Shown here: piece after piece, positions 12,801-25,800 of the stretch
Position numbering within the stretch: position 1 is the stretch's first letter
Layout: every line of letters starts with the position of its first letter
NCBI GenBank assembly: GCA_026260175.1
Contig: JAKCWW010000222.1
Coordinates: 35,518-99,517, forward strand
DNA: 64,000 nt
Origin: Reticulitermes lucifugus
Taxonomy: Eukaryota; Arthropoda; Insecta; Blattodea; Rhinotermitidae
Reading direction: 5' to 3'
Program-made: the position numbers and the translations under genes
Notes under the pieces: generated by a model
The model's input: the letters and a program-made list of their open reading frames with translations, nothing else
Database searches by the model: none
What the model was told of the DNA's origin: nothing

Positions 12801-15800
12801 AAAGAAGTGAGGTAAATCCAGTGGCAAACAGTTAATTCTTAACGAGCTTAAAGTTCAGATATATTTTTGTTCATATATATAGGCCTATTTGTTTAATTCA
12901 TGATGTATTTAATGTCGCTCTCAGTAACTTAGACGATATGATATCGAATGTAAGATGATTAGTGATTAATGAATTGGAAAGGATTTGGAAGGAAGCGGTC
13001 GTGAACAAATTTGAAGTAATATTTCGGAATGTATCTGGAGTGACAGAGGAGGTCATTGAAAGCCTTAGTCAGGGTAACCGACTCCCGGATTTGAACCCGG
13101 GTTTTATTGGATGTAAAATGACAACAGTGAGAAGTTACCCTGTAATTTTGGATTAAATCACAAGACGAGTAATAATAATACGTGTGCGTGCGTGCGAAAG
13201 AAAGCGACCTACCAGTTGGCTGTACCAAGGAAATCCCATAACCTTCATGTTTTGTCTCCAAGACAACAAATGTGAGTGCTACCAGCAAGTGGAGATGACT
13301 TCTTGCACGCCGTAATTCTACTTGTGGTATCGTAGTGTTATGAATTAAAAGAAGTAAACACCTTGTTCGCTAATTGCCCCAATGATAATCATGAGGCAAT
13401 CGCTCCAGGACCGCACTGTCTCCTCGTGGGCGGTAGCCATGTAGTCGAACGTGCTGGTCTCCACCCACGACACGAAGCGGATAGTAAGGATTACGGCGAG
13501 CCACATTCCGGCGCACGACGTCCAAACATTCATTTCGAACGGCGCTAGGAGTACGTCACCATATGCCCCCGTCACAGGAGGATGCCGGAACAAAGCGAGG
13601 CTCCTGTCAGTGTTAAGAGCGGGATACATTAAATTATACCCTTTGCTGCAGCTGAAAATTCGAGTCAGAAAGTATCCTGCCTGCCGTTATAGCGACTAAA
13701 CATGGATATACAGAGTGGCGAAAAAGCGACTTGACACTAGAGGCAACATTTTAAACATCGAGTGGCAAGTGACTTTTGCACCACTCTGTATAATGCAGAT
13801 GAGTTGCAGTATTCAAAGGGTTAATCTACGTATTTTGTTTGTATTTTGCTCATGGAATTGCCAAAGCCTGGTGACTATATTCTACTTCTAAATTCTGTAA
13901 CGTCTCTGCTGTACTCACTGGAACTTCCAGGTCCTTGCGTTTATGTAATCCATGCATGTGTATCGAGCTTCGTTAATGAAAAGGGCCGAAATGCTAAAGT
14001 CCACCTCTCGGCTCTTTAACATCAGTGTCAAGCCTTCTAACTTGCCATTGTCCACGACGTACCCAAACAACGGACTGGGCTTAATAATCACACTGAAAAT
14101 GAGGTATGCACATAATTGTTTGCGCAGTATGCCTAATAAGAAACCTACTTGTAGATTCCACTGTAACACAGACTCTACTTTGTTACTTGTGGTGCTTGCG
14201 ACTCCTAAAGTGAGATTAAATGGGTCCGAGCTATGCAAATTACGATATCGCAATTAACTGAAGTTAGTGGGCGGGTGTAACTTACGAAAAGTTGTACGAC
14301 TGCTGGAGCAGCTGGAACACTCTGTAATGATACGTGGCCATAGCGTCCTTCATCCGGTTCTCTGGTTTAACGAGCTGTTCTTCCAGATTTTCTGTTGGTA
14401 TGTTGTTTACCTAGTAAAGACAAATGACGCATTCGCTTCTAATGTCGGTTACATTAGTTTCTTTACTAAATACTGAAACCCCACTGAGAACTCAGACTGT
14501 AACGCTGCTTGTAGTTTAGATGCATCATACACTTTGCATATGACAATGAAAGAATATGAGAAATCGCTGGAAAGATAATCTGGGAGGTGAAACCAGTAAT
14601 TGCCTAGGAAAATCCTACTTCTTTGTCCAATCGAAGTCACGCATGAACTGTCATGGGCTTGAACCCATGTTTCGCAGTGCGAAAATGGCCCCTAACAGTC
14701 GCAGCTATGGTATAGCCTGCTACTAGTTGAGACGTTCTTGACTGTAGAACCATAGACTACAAGACGTTAATTAGATATTCGTTTATTTTAGAACACCCTG
14801 TCCAATACTGATGTCTGGCAGCGTCCACTAACATTGTTGATGACTGACTAAGTACCTGCTCTTCGCCTGGAAATTTGATAAAACGGACTGTACTTAAAAT
14901 ATTAAATTTAGAATGTGATGTCATTCATTTTGATAAGTTCATAAACAGTGTAATCAGCAGTAGGACACTTCCTCCTAATTGTGATATGAAAGTTAGAACA
15001 CTGAAAAAATATTGAGTTCTGATATTTATCATGTGCTATCACATATTTTCTTTATTTAGCGCCGTGGCGCGTCACTATAATACATTTCGTTAATACCAAG
15101 TAGATCGCTGTATGCATTAAGGCTTATGTTGCTCGCCTAGTACTACAACATTTATGAACATTGTTTTCTGCATGAAAACTTATGTGGTTTCCTATGAACT
15201 AGCTGATACAGGGCGAAAAGAAAAGGGAGACAGAAGGATTTTATCTTTACGAGGCTATGATTTTTAACTGCAGCTTACCGCTAGGCCAGCTGCAAACACG
15301 GCGCCTCTCATGTCCTGCCGTCGCGCATACTTGTACTGAGTTAATACGATACGGAGACCCTCACCGGAGCTCCAATAGCCGGCCACGGTTCCATTTATGG
15401 GCCAGTCGTATTTGATTTTATAGAGATCGTAGAGTATAAGGTGTTCCACATCGGATTCAGGACACACCCACGTCATCTCAGTGTCGAAGTTCAAATTGAG
15501 ACGTTCCATATCGGTAGTGTACTTCTGTTTGCTCCATATCAACCAGAAGAAGCTCTCGTTTAAGGAAAGCCGCTCAGAATTCTGGAAATAATATTTTGTA
15601 TTATATCGAAGACATAATAGCAGTTTATTTTAAGAGGGACCTACTTTTTTGTGAGCGTGAATCTTTATCTCTACCTCTGATAGAATAACTTACAGTGACA
15701 ATGTTTGGGAACGGAGTAGCCTATAACACAGAAGTGAAGAAAGAATTACATAATTTTAGTAGCAGCTTCAGAGCTTCGACGATTAAATGCAGAGGAATTA

Positions 15801-18800
15801 AATAGACAGGAGGAGCATCACGCTTGAAATAAAGAAAATATACTGTATTCTGAATGGATATATTGGAATAAACGTGAGGATAATATTAAAACGGATCTCT
15901 TAGAAATGGGACTTGAAATTAATGAATTAGTTTGAACCAGCTTAGGGCAATGTATAGTGGCGTGATACTGTGAATGCTGTGACATGAAATCGATTTCCTT
16001 AAAAGAAAATAAGTTCGTGACTGGTTTAATAATAACAGCTGCTCAACTAAGATCGTCTGCGATAAAATTACAAACAAGTCGAAGTAAATGATGGCATTTA
16101 CAGGCAGAGTTGTCCCTATGCACATCACAAAGACATATGGAGTGCTGGGGGTTTAGCTCCGCTCCTTAATCTCAGCACTAGATGGAATTTGGTGATTACC
16201 TTATTCCCCGGCCGCTTTATCCCAGTGGAAAGAGCTTCCGGTACCCATTGATTAGGAGGTTGGGTGGCACCAAAATCGATCTGGACATTTTGGAGAAGAG
16301 AAAATCTCTTGCCTCTGCCGGCAATCCAACAACAATTTCTTGCTTATTAAGCCTGTGGCATTATTACACGTTAGAAACATATCTAAAAAGCTGAAGGCAA
16401 TAATACATCCAGCCTGTAATCCAGCTGTTGGCAGTTGTTGCGTAACTTTAGCCATTGCTTGCGATGTTCTTTCTTTTCGCTGTTGTAGTAATGTAACGTT
16501 TAAGAACTATTATATTCCTTCTTCATGCCTTTCCTCTCCCCGTCCGTTCTGTAATGGGTTGGAATTCGGGTGAAAGGGTAGACCAAGATAAATTCCCTCT
16601 TCTACCCACCCACTTATTCGGAGTCTGTGTATCCAATTTTTGGGCGCCTTCTCTTGCTGGAAGATTTAGCCTGTACGAGTATTAGAGCATCCCTGACGCT
16701 GCGGAAAAGCGTTAACTTCCAACCTGCCCAGATGTAGGCCTACAATAGAGTAGATTGATTTTTCTGCGACGAAAAGCGAACTAAATATTTTATGTACTTG
16801 TGAATTAACTCAACACGCTCGCTTTACATGTTCTAAGTTACAGCGACGTGATGGGCGGGCTAGGACGGCAAATCCTACAGTTACACACTTTTATAGCGTT
16901 GTCGGTATAGTGACTAGGCTACAGAGTGGAAAACCGAGGATTCGTATTTCGATTCACGCAAGTGCAAGAGATCTTTCTAGTCTCAAAAGCGTACAGACCG
17001 TCTTGTGGGTCCAACCAGCTCCCTATTCAATGGGTACTGTGGGCTTTTCCCCTAGAGTAAAGCTGCCGCGTCGCGAAGCTGATCATTCATCACCATCTAG
17101 TGCGAAAGTTCCGATATGCTTCTGTGGCTTGCACAGGGGCAACGTTACTTTTATAATCCATGAAATGTGCAATGTTGCTCCATCCCAAAATACGATATGA
17201 ACGTAAGACGTTGGTGACCAAATGCCATTCCAAATATATATTTATATACGCCGAGCTACAAACGGAGCCATCTAGAAACAGTGCACTTTAAGCAAAATAT
17301 ACATGGCTGTGTATAAGTTAGTTTATTTTCTTGTTACACTTTATTGCGTTCAGTGTTTACTTATATTCGAAATACGGCGAGTCTTTTATGGAAACCCTGC
17401 GTACACCAAACCGTTCGTGACAGGGAGTAAGAAATTTTTAGAAAACCTTCAAGCAGATATTCAGCAAAGGAAATCTAGACAGCTGGGATGGTCCCTTTTA
17501 TTGATAGGTCCTGGGACTTACCTGTAGGAGATACCCCTTGCCTTCTGGACAGTCATATTCCATGAAGATTCCAAACCTCTTATACGATCTCTTAATGACG
17601 GGATCGATGGCTTTAGAAAGAGGTTGTTCTGGATCGGCTGCAATCATCCAGAACTTCCCTGTCGACATTAGGAATTTCGCCAGAAGAAAATTGTCTGTTG
17701 GGAAGTATAAAAAAGTACATTTTTAAAACTACAAAATGTTTATCTTATTCATGGGCCGCTGGAACAATATGAGTATGGGTTCTAATCCCACTCGGTTTAT
17801 GGATGCGCTTCTCATGCTGTTCTTCGTGGACAGAGATCTGATGATGGACAGATCCTCCTTCCAAAGAGCCATCTTTCGGAACAGAACAAAGGACGCAATC
17901 CGTGACAGCTGATGAATAAGAGTGACAATACGATTGGTCTCATTCAGAGAAGCTTAATCTAAGTACTGTTACCTTACTAAAATTATGTTTTGCCTAAGAC
18001 TCTACTCCCAGAACCGCATATTTTAGCGGAGAATGCGAGTTCATGTACAATATGTGTATGAGAGAAATTTAAACCAATTTTTGAGTAACAGGCTATAGCA
18101 TTACATTATTATCATATACATAAAATAAATAGTTTTCGAAGCAGTGTTTTGCATATAAGTTGAATTAGCTTTGAAAGCTACTATAAATGCACGAGAAATC
18201 AGGAGCCATGTTTATGTGTATCCGTGTTTCTAAACCGATCGTCCCCAGACCACGGCCGTTCTGCAGTTCTAGCTAGTGTTTTATTTGTAGTATATATGCT
18301 AATATATTACAGTTACGGAGTAATACAAGGGTCCAATGTAAAATTTTATGTCGTACATGGAAGCCGGGTCAGAATAAAGATGCTGAAAACGGTCGTGCTT
18401 ACTATTAGAAGTACGTTGAGAATAAGAAATTCTGGATTCTGTTTCTGTTGCTGTTTTTTGTTGTTACAAGTACACATGTAAGACACGAAACGAGTCCAGC
18501 CCGTGATGGACATTGTGAGTGTGAAAGTCGACAGAAGTTTGGGGTTATTTTAAAAGTAAATCTATCAGTACATACACAAAATTTAGAAAACGTAGTTTAG
18601 TAGACATACCCTGATTCACCTTCGGCGGATGTCTTTCATCCGGTCACCGCAAAAAGTGCCATCATTTACTGCCAGACTCAGGTGTATCCTACATCCTCAT
18701 AGTACCAATTACTTAGTGAAATAAAGTGTGTTTTGGGTAAACGAACTATACATTTTTAAGAGGGCAACGCATTTCTTTTTCTGCAAATTTTATATTTGTG

Positions 18801-20525
18801 CGTGTAAGAAGATGCAACATTGTAACAACTAAAAATATCTTTTAGTGCCTAAACACATATACGTAGTGCTACCCAAAAGTTCCCGAAATTTGAACGTCGC
18901 GAGGGAACCGATTTTAGTACGGACTAGTGGCTCCTAATAGCACTGCACGTATCCTTTGTGAACCAGTGTGTGACGTGGCTTCGCGCTGAGTGCACACATT
19001 CTTTTGATATACGCATTTTTATAACGTCGTGTTTGTGCCGTTTTGCGATTTTTTTCCGTTGAAATGGTGGACGTGAAGGAGCAGCGTGTTTGCATCAAGT
19101 TTTGCTTCAAACTTGGCAAAAGTGCTGCAAAAACTCACCAAATGATTAAACAAGCATTTGGCGATGATGCTTTGGATCAGACGCAAAACTATGACTGGTT
19201 TAACCGGTTTAAAAATGGTCTGCTCCATCACGACAATGCACCCGCGCACACCGCTTAGGCAATGCAGCATTTTTTGGCCTCCAAAAACATGACGGTCGTC
19301 CCCCACCCCCCTTACTCGCCTGATAGCCCCCTGTGACTTCTTCCTCTTCCCCAAGATGAAAATCAAGTTGAAAGGACGAAGATTTGATACCGTAGAGGAG
19401 ATCCAGGCCGAATCGCAGAAGGTACTGAACACGCTGACACAAAAGGACTTCCAGGACAGATTCTGATCGTGGCAGAAACGTTGGGATCGTTGTGTACACT
19501 CCCAAGGGGACTACTTTGAAGGGGACTGTGGCGATTAGGACTTTGAGTGTTTCTCCTTTTTTTTTCTGATACATTTCGGGAACTTTTGGATAGCACCTAC
19601 CTTATGTTGAACATTTTTCTTCCCGCTTTAGTTGCGCAGTTTGTGACATAATTGATACAGAAATGGATAAAGTAATTATGGTGCATTATTATCTCCCCAG
19701 TTTATTGAGGTAAAGCTGTACAATTGCTTGTACTTTTCTTTTTATTACATAGGCTTGCAATGCTAAGTTGTTTCCTTTTCACCACAGCATGGCGCGTCCT
19801 CAGGTTGCGGATAGGGGGGACGGCATCCAAATATAGAGATTCCTGCGAAAATATTGGATAAGCAGCCGCGGAAAGCCGACAAGGGGTGGTATTCCATGTT
19901 GGTTTGTGGAAGAAGGGATGATATCTCCTCACCGTAAGAAAACCAACAAGTTACAAAATGTTACACAGGGAATTAGGTTTTGACGGACTTTTTGGAACGG
20001 AAATGGTTTGAGAGTTAAAGTGAAAACAGACACTCGCTCAGAGAGCATGGAAATTTTATAGCCCTACTTTGCATAGGCTTTCGCGTCTGTATGTAATGCC
20101 TATTAAACTCTCTCCGCCCGCCTGTCCGTGTTAATGGTATTTAAACCACAGTATCATGGTAACGTCGGAATGATAGACATGCCACCGTGTCTTGGAGCTT
20201 CATGGAAAATAGCGGGGTGGCTGATTTTTGGTCATCGTTTGATACTTTCATTTCCAGTCTGGAAAAACCCGATTTTGCCGTATATTTCAATGTATCCGTA
20301 CGTAAGTAATTCCGATGGATGTAACGACGAAACCACTCCGTCCTCTATCATAGACGACTTGCTTAGATTATTCCTACCGTGCTTGGAGCATGTGAAACTA
20401 GTGATGACACGAACGGCTTTGTATGTGAAGTACTCTTCAACAAATCGTATTGTTTCTTCTGACAGCCGCGCCGTAGCCCAGCAACACAAAACCAATAGCA
20501 GATACGAAGTTCTTAATATCTGCAT
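9892..20525 (-). CDS. Ir75: Ionotropic receptor, Ir75 group, copy 1 (nine coding exons; last exon not found)
   Basis: Coding exons, 5' to 3': 20525-20378, 17694-17522, 15581-15279, 14410-14286, 14092-13919, 13603-13362, 12194-11983, 11225-10957, 10084-9892. They join in one open frame of 613 codons with GT-AG introns. The start MQILRT gives the same 148-nt first exon as the paralogs and a hydrophobic signal peptide; an in-frame Met lies 5 codons upstream. Exon 3 ends in ARRQDMRG, typical of Ir75 proteins. Exon 5 is the S1 half-site with Arg in EARYTCMDY. Exon 6 has M1 (TSCAGMWLAVILTIRF) and pore SWSDCLMIIIGAISEQG. Exon 7 carries the M3 gate SYSASLVSSLLS. Exon 8 is S2 with AFHTE and EKCDL. Exon 9 is the final membrane segment. 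From family knowledge: a ligand-gated cation channel subunit for acid or amine odorants. Closest paralog is copy 2. Odd point: the exon 9 donor (AAGAAA then GTAAGT) leaves phase 0, while the other copies leave phase 2. Confidence 0.9.
10175..10210. repeat. (CTA)n microsatellite in intron 8 neighbourhood, copy 1
   Basis: A run of ACT/CTA units just upstream of exon 9 of copy 1 in transcription direction, separated from its acceptor by about 90 bp. Confidence 0.9.
10475..10560 (-). repeat. Retroelement-like tail, diverged partner of 1508-1590
   Basis: The minus strand reads GGCCAATTACAAAATCAGCA followed by ACAAT repeats, matching the unit at 1508-1590 in inverse orientation. Lies in intron 8 of IR copy 1. 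Confidence 0.4.
11440..11645 (-). repeat. SINE family E-like fragment
   Basis: Contains GGAAAGGACACGGAAGGATG and downstream sequence resembling the start of the elements at 12960-13165 and 46620-46875. The tRNA-like end is decayed. Lies in intron 7 of IR copy 1. Confidence 0.35.
12960..13165 (-). repeat. SINE family E, tRNA-derived
   Basis: On the minus strand a near-perfect B box, CCCGGGTTCAAATCCGGG, sits in a tRNA-like head. The far end carries GGAAAGGATTTGGAAGGAAG, shared with 46620-46875 and 11440-11645. Lies in intron 6 of IR copy 1. Confidence 0.6.
13707..13792. mobile_element. Micro-MITE with ~32-bp terminal inverted repeats
   Basis: The left end TATACAGAGTGGCGAAAAAG and the right end, read in reverse complement, TATACAGAGTGGTGCAAAAG pair over about 30 bp with only ~25 bp between them. 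TA at both outer ends fits a Tc1/mariner-type target site. It fills over a quarter of the 315-bp intron 5 of IR copy 1. Confidence 0.65.
16137..16337 (-). repeat. SINE family A copy
   Basis: Minus-strand head with GGCAGAGGCAAGAGATTTTC, middle CGGGGAATAAGG, and 3' block GGAGCGGAGCTAAAC. The B box is weak. Lies in intron 2 of IR copy 1. Confidence 0.55.
16900..17165 (+). repeat. SINE family A, plus-strand copy
   Basis: Starts with a tRNA-like GGTATAGTGACTAGGCTACA, has a decayed B box near 16940, then CGCGAAGCTGATCATTCATC as in other family A copies. Lies in intron 2 of IR copy 1, 0.56 kb from the oppositely oriented copy at 16137-16337. Confidence 0.6.
18866..19597 (+). mobile_element. Internally deleted mariner element with both terminal inverted repeats
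   Basis: Ends are TA then GTGCTACCCAAAAGTTCCCG and, in reverse complement, TA then GGTGCTATCCAAAAGTTCCC. At 732 bp it is far below the ~1.3 kb of a full mariner. The start of a transposase (MVDVKEQRVCIKFCFKLGKS) is fused at about residue 60 to the catalytic HHDNAPAHTA block, followed by a stop, then PPYSPDSPL, a frameshift, CDFFLFPKMK and a C-terminal end. The helix-turn-helix remainder and first catalytic Asp are missing, so it cannot make an active transposase. Lies in intron 1 of IR copy 1. Confidence 0.85.
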
Positions 20526-22805
20526 CTCAATCTTCTGCACTTATGTTTCTTGACGTTTTTCTTTCAGGATTTTTTGTATTATTGTCTTATTGCTTACAAG
20601 AAGGAAAATGGATACTGGCGCTCGAAATTGTAAATGTCTATAGCAGGGCAAATCATTTCGTGATTAATGTGGAATTCACTGAAGAGTTGCTTCTTTAGAA
20701 GAACAGACTGAATTTATTAGTTACTAAGACTCCTGTACATAGCAGTGACAAAGAAACTGCAATTGAATAATCCATTGATTTTCTATTCTTTTGTATCTTA
20801 CGATAAGGAAAGGAAATCTTTCAAGGTAAAATAAAAACCGTCGAACAGGGGTAGCACGTTACATGCGATATCGAGAAGTCTGAATTTCATTTTTAAATTT
20901 TTCAGAAGAGTGGATACCCGTAAAAATGTAAAAACTTTGAAAATTAAAAAAGCTGAAAAGATAAAGATGTGCTCTTTCTATATCACACTTTGTTAATACC
21001 ACATGTTAAGATTTTGAGTTAACATATATTCTGCATACGTTTAGTGCCACATTTATCTGATGTGATTTTTTTACCATGTTAACGACTTTGCATTTGTTTG
21101 TCAACCCTAATCGGGTGTCCAGGTTGCCTGCCCTTGTCGTGTCTCTCAATGTGTGATGTAGAACTTATCAATATGCGCTGCATTATCAGACGCTACAATC
21201 AGCGTCTTTTTCATTTCCCTGATCTTTCAGAGGACTGTTACTGCTTTAATATGTCATAGCATTGAACTTGAAATAAAAATATCTTTCGACCTTTATTCAG
21301 ATGCGTTTAAAATTGTGTAAATATTTTCGTGTAGCAATAATAAAGGGTACTACTGCTACATAAATTGAGAGCAAGGAAATAAAACCCCATACAAGGTTAA
21401 CTTAATCACTCCACGGATGTAGAAGTTATTCTGTGATCTCCTTTAACACTTCATTAAAGAGCCTCCGGTAGCTTTGATATTTAGGTACATAATTCCATTT
21501 TGTTATTGAACACATAGAACTTAAATGAAAGGTCTTGGGTGTCTCTTTGTAAGGGACATCCGCGCAACTACGGTGTGTTGGCTGAATTGCAGTGCCCATG
21601 GTGAATGTTCGCATTTATTTCTCTTGTGAAAAGAGACCGTGCACTTTGGCGTTCATCCTGTCTGTGTTGATTGTGGTTATATATTTCGCTGCTTCTTCTT
21701 TCTGTAACACATGACCACTTTATTGAAACCTTTACACTTTATAATGATTAACATAAAGTCAGGCAGTTACAATTTTGAAGAATCTAGTAAGGACTAATCA
21801 TTTACTTCTTCATTATGCCGCTAATGACATAACACTGCAAAATACATGCAAATAATTCATTATAAATCAGTATTCATGTATAAATTCTTATGCGTAAATA
21901 CGTAGTTAAAGCAGTTAAGAATATTGTTCTGTTACAGCATTCTGGAAAATTCTTATTAGATCTATTTATTATTAATATCACCCTCACCACATTATCACTA
22001 TTATTTTAATACCATAATTTCGAAGTTCTTATATTCATAATTGGAAACCAGAATAGCGTAATCGATGTAATGACTAGGCTACATGTTGATGATCCGGGGT
22101 TCGAATCCCGGCAGGAGAAATATGTTGTTCTCTTCTCCAAAATGTCCAGAATTCCTCGGGGGCGAATTAGAGTCCTAGTCAATGGATAATGGGGGGTTTT
22201 CCCGGGGTTTGAGCGACCGACTCGTGAAGTTGACCACTCACCTTCATCTGCTGCCAAGGTTAAGAGTGAGTGGAACTACACCTCTACTTCCATTATATGC
22301 CTTCATGGCGTGGACGGGACAAATTTACCCTTACCACATACTATATTTATAATCACGAACACGCTTACAACAGGAACCAAATATTTAACCCCTTTAATAT
22401 CAATACCAACATTGGACACCCTATAAAGCTAGTTGCATCCACCTCATGTATGTACAACTCACCGCCGAAAGATCCTGTTGATTGATCTATTCCCATTCCT
22501 TTCTCTGTGTTCCAAGTGTACTTTTCTACAACACCTCTCTATCAAGCTATTGTTTGCATAATTAGTGGATAAGATATAAATTCTGATAGGCAAATGCATA
22601 GTCGAACCACTTAAGAATGTTCTGCTACAGTGCTCTGAATTCTCAGTTTAAAAACGTAGTCCTAGACTCGTTGCAAATATGTGTTTGAACGTTATGTTGC
22701 GGAATTACAGATTTTAGAAACTGTATGGGCCCAAATATTTCAGGAAAGCCCTCATGTGAATTTATAAACTATTCCGCAGTTTGATATGTTGTTAACTGTC
22801 CTTAC
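20526..22805. other. Spacer between IR copies 2 and 1 (2.3 kb)
   Basis: Should hold the last exon and 3' UTR of copy 2 and the promoter of copy 1. A family A SINE occupies 22045-22320. No TATA element in a convincing position before copy 1 was seen. Two weak tail-exon candidates are noted under copy 2. Confidence 0.6.
22045..22320 (+). repeat. SINE family A, best full copy
   Basis: tRNA-like head with ATGACTAGGCTACATG and a strong B box, GGGGTTCGAATCCCGG; a middle with TTCTCCAAAATGTCCAGAA; and a 3' block AGTGGAACTACACCTCTACT followed by GCCTTCATGGCGTG. The other family A copies were recognised by comparison with this one. Confidence 0.8.
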
Positions 22806-25800
22806 CTTCTTGCGATCCGTTCACCAGCGAGCATGATCAGGGCAAGAATAATGCCAACAGCAACAATAAGGAATGCTGGAGAAATCTTGTCCATTTCAAC
22901 GCTAACGAACTCCTCTTTAATCGTACAGGGTGGCTTGGGATATTTCCACACTCGATCTTGGTAATTTACTAGACCTGTCTCATATATTCTCTTCATTCTG
23001 TTTTGTGAGACAACGTACTGAATTATTATTATTATTATTATATAGGCCTATTTTCTCATCCTTTGGTGTAGTTAGAAATTGTGGAAAAATAATACCATTT
23101 TCCTTCAAACATTTACCTAAGCTTATGCAGTATAGTGAGCTTAGCAGAAACTGTAAATTAATAATTCCATTCCTTGTTTAGTTACCACTACCTGTGCGTG
23201 ACATCCACTACTAGATATTCCGAATACGTTAAACTTTAAGGTTCGAGTTTATCTGGGATGTTACGTCGTGTCGACTAGTAAATTGTTACGGAAATTTCGA
23301 AGCAATATATTGCCTTCTTCTTTAGGGTCAAGCAGTCCAAAAATCTAACTTCAAAGTTATATACCATCGCTATTTTGTATTTGTTAATATGCGAACAAAA
23401 TTAGACGTAATTTGTAAAAGCGCTTGTGTTATGTTTCGGAAATTTCACCGTTAACTCCAGTGCTAAATGCATATTTCGTAGAATATCCTTGTTTTCTGTC
23501 CGTTACAGGCAAATTTTCACGACTTTACATTAAATGGCAATATAATTTTCACCTCTGATATACACGTGGGTGATGTGTTGGAGTAATGACTGTAACTGAT
23601 TAAAATCTAGGGAGTGGCGTCTTTTCTAGTGGCGTCAGTTAGCACCAAGTTTTGTGAAAATTACCAGTTGGTTAAAATACTCGTATGGACTTATATGGAC
23701 TAATATGGACTTATAAGCTCCAGTAAGGAAAGTACGATAATCCGTAAGTGTACCCTAATTGAATTTTACAAGAACAGTTGCTATGAGGCAGGTCCATGTC
23801 ATACCCATAATATTCGTACGGAAGTTGCAAGATACAGTTTTTCGTTATGCAGAATATAAGCATCTTGAAGAACCATAGGTTGTGCCACAAATAATGTTTG
23901 TCACTGACAAGTTGAGTATTGCTCTTAATCAGAAAATTGTGTTTGGTAAAACACACAAGAGAAGTAAACCTTTGGAAGAATAAGCCTTAGGCAAAACAGC
24001 TGTAATGTTTCTCTTTCTACCCACATATGGACACAGACTTCTGTACTTCCCGCTAAATTCCTACGGCAGCAGCAAAGACAGTGACAGTAATAGCAACAAC
24101 ATCAACAAGAACAACAAAAACAATTATCATAGATTACGCTATTATATATTGCGCACACAGAGGCCGTAGTTTCTGTCATTGCCTAAAGATCATGATATTA
24201 ACGGGACGCAGGCAAGGAAGAATTGCGTGTGGCAGCGGAATGTACGAAACAAATTATAAGCTGCGAAAGACTAGCCCTGCAAATGAGCTGAAAAGTCACT
24301 GCCCAGTGATGAGGCCCTGGATTTTCACGCGTAATACAAATATGCCGTGTGTGTACTTACGCAACTGAGAACATTTCTTTGTACGGTGAGCCCCATGGGA
24401 TAGCGATATAACACTTCTCGGGCGGAAAAATCAGAACTTCGCTGAGATCGCACTTTTCCTTCTCGGAGAACGTGTCTTCTATCTCGGGAAATACCTTCAG
24501 AGCCTCCGTATGAAAAGCAAAACGTTCCTTCCTCATCTTACTGAGGGCAACGTCACGCGAATAGTAGGCCTGGTTGGGTGGCCCCATCTTTTTCTGATAT
24601 AATTCGTGGACCAAAGGGTCTTTGTTCAGCTGTAAAGATGTATAATTCATGTATTCTGTCAGTTCTTATATTAAGTTTCAAATGAATAATAATGAGATGT
24701 GGCACGCGAAAGGTGAGGGAAAATAGAATGGAGGAAGATTAGCAAGTAGACAAGGAGGAGGAGCAGTTTAAATCGAAGAATGCTTTGGGAGGAAAAGTAT
24801 TAAAACAACCAACCGGCTTCGTATAGCAGAGTCCTTGAGAAAGCAATAGTCGCCAAACTTCTGAAGAAATTACCCATGGCTCATTACCTTGTTCCTCTCC
24901 TGTCTATATTGTAGGCCAGATGAATTCATTTAAAATTCTTAAACTCTCATTTTTAATATAAGTTTTAATTTTCTCTCATCTACGCCTGGGGTTTTTCCCG
25001 TCCGTTATTCAGACTTAAATTTTTGTATGTATTTCTCCTGTCTCCCATGCGAGACCCTTTCGTCCATCTTGATGTCCCAATAATATAAACGTAACTTGAA
25101 GCGTGCAGATTGCCAAACCCCTCATTATGCATTCTATCTTCAGTCTTCTGTTACTTGTACCTACTCTAATTAAATCAAATGTATAAATTTAATTACGTGT
25201 GTTTTGACATATCTTTAACTGTAGCCTACTGAAACTGTGTATGAAATGGAAAGACTATAAACCTTAAAAGCACAAGAGGAGCTCCTGTTTTGGGGCAGCA
25301 AAAGTTTTCTAAAAAGAAAAGAATAAGCGTAAAATGGAAGCGGCAGAAATTAAATTTATAATAATAATTTATAATATAATATAATATATATAATATATAT
25401 ATATATTTATAATATAATATAATAATAATTTATAATAATAAATAATATATTTGCCGATACCAGTGGCCGTGAGGTCTAAGGGGTGGGTCTGCGGCCGCTC
25501 GCTTACTAGGATCGTGGGTTCGAATCCCACCGGGGGCATGGATGTNNNNNNNNNNNNNNNNNNNNNNNNNNNNNNNNNNNNNNNNNNNNNNNNNNNNNNN
25601 NNNNNNNNNNNNNNNNNNNNNNNNNNNNNNNNAAGCGTCGTAAAATGACGAGGCCTAGGCCCCCTAAGGGCTGTCGAGCCATAGGAAAAAAAATAATAAT
25701 ATATGTGCCTGAAGAAGGAAAAGCCATTCACTACCTGAAGCTTTCATGGCTGTTGATTACACTGAAACCTTTTTGAGGACAATTCTCGTCTGGAAGCGAT

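Noticed and set aside
13345-13699. Plus-strand frames opposite IR exons, for example 13363-13548 and 26444-26764
   Set aside because: They are antisense shadows of exons 6; the minus-strand frames carry the conserved pore and membrane motifs.
20378-20540. Start of IR copy 1 at the upstream Met (MQKIEM...)
   Set aside because: The second Met, at 20525, matches the paralogs exactly in exon length; the five extra residues are probably 5' UTR.
21426-21614. Minus-strand frame ending LFNEVLKEITE as the tail exon of copy 2
   Set aside because: No acceptor with a pyrimidine tract in the needed phase was seen before it.
22110-22120. Functional tRNA genes at B-box-like sites (22080-22120, 25510-25540, 43190-43210, 51060-51090)
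   Set aside because: The flanking sequence repeats elsewhere with SINE bodies and A-rich tails, and acceptor stems do not pair cleanly.
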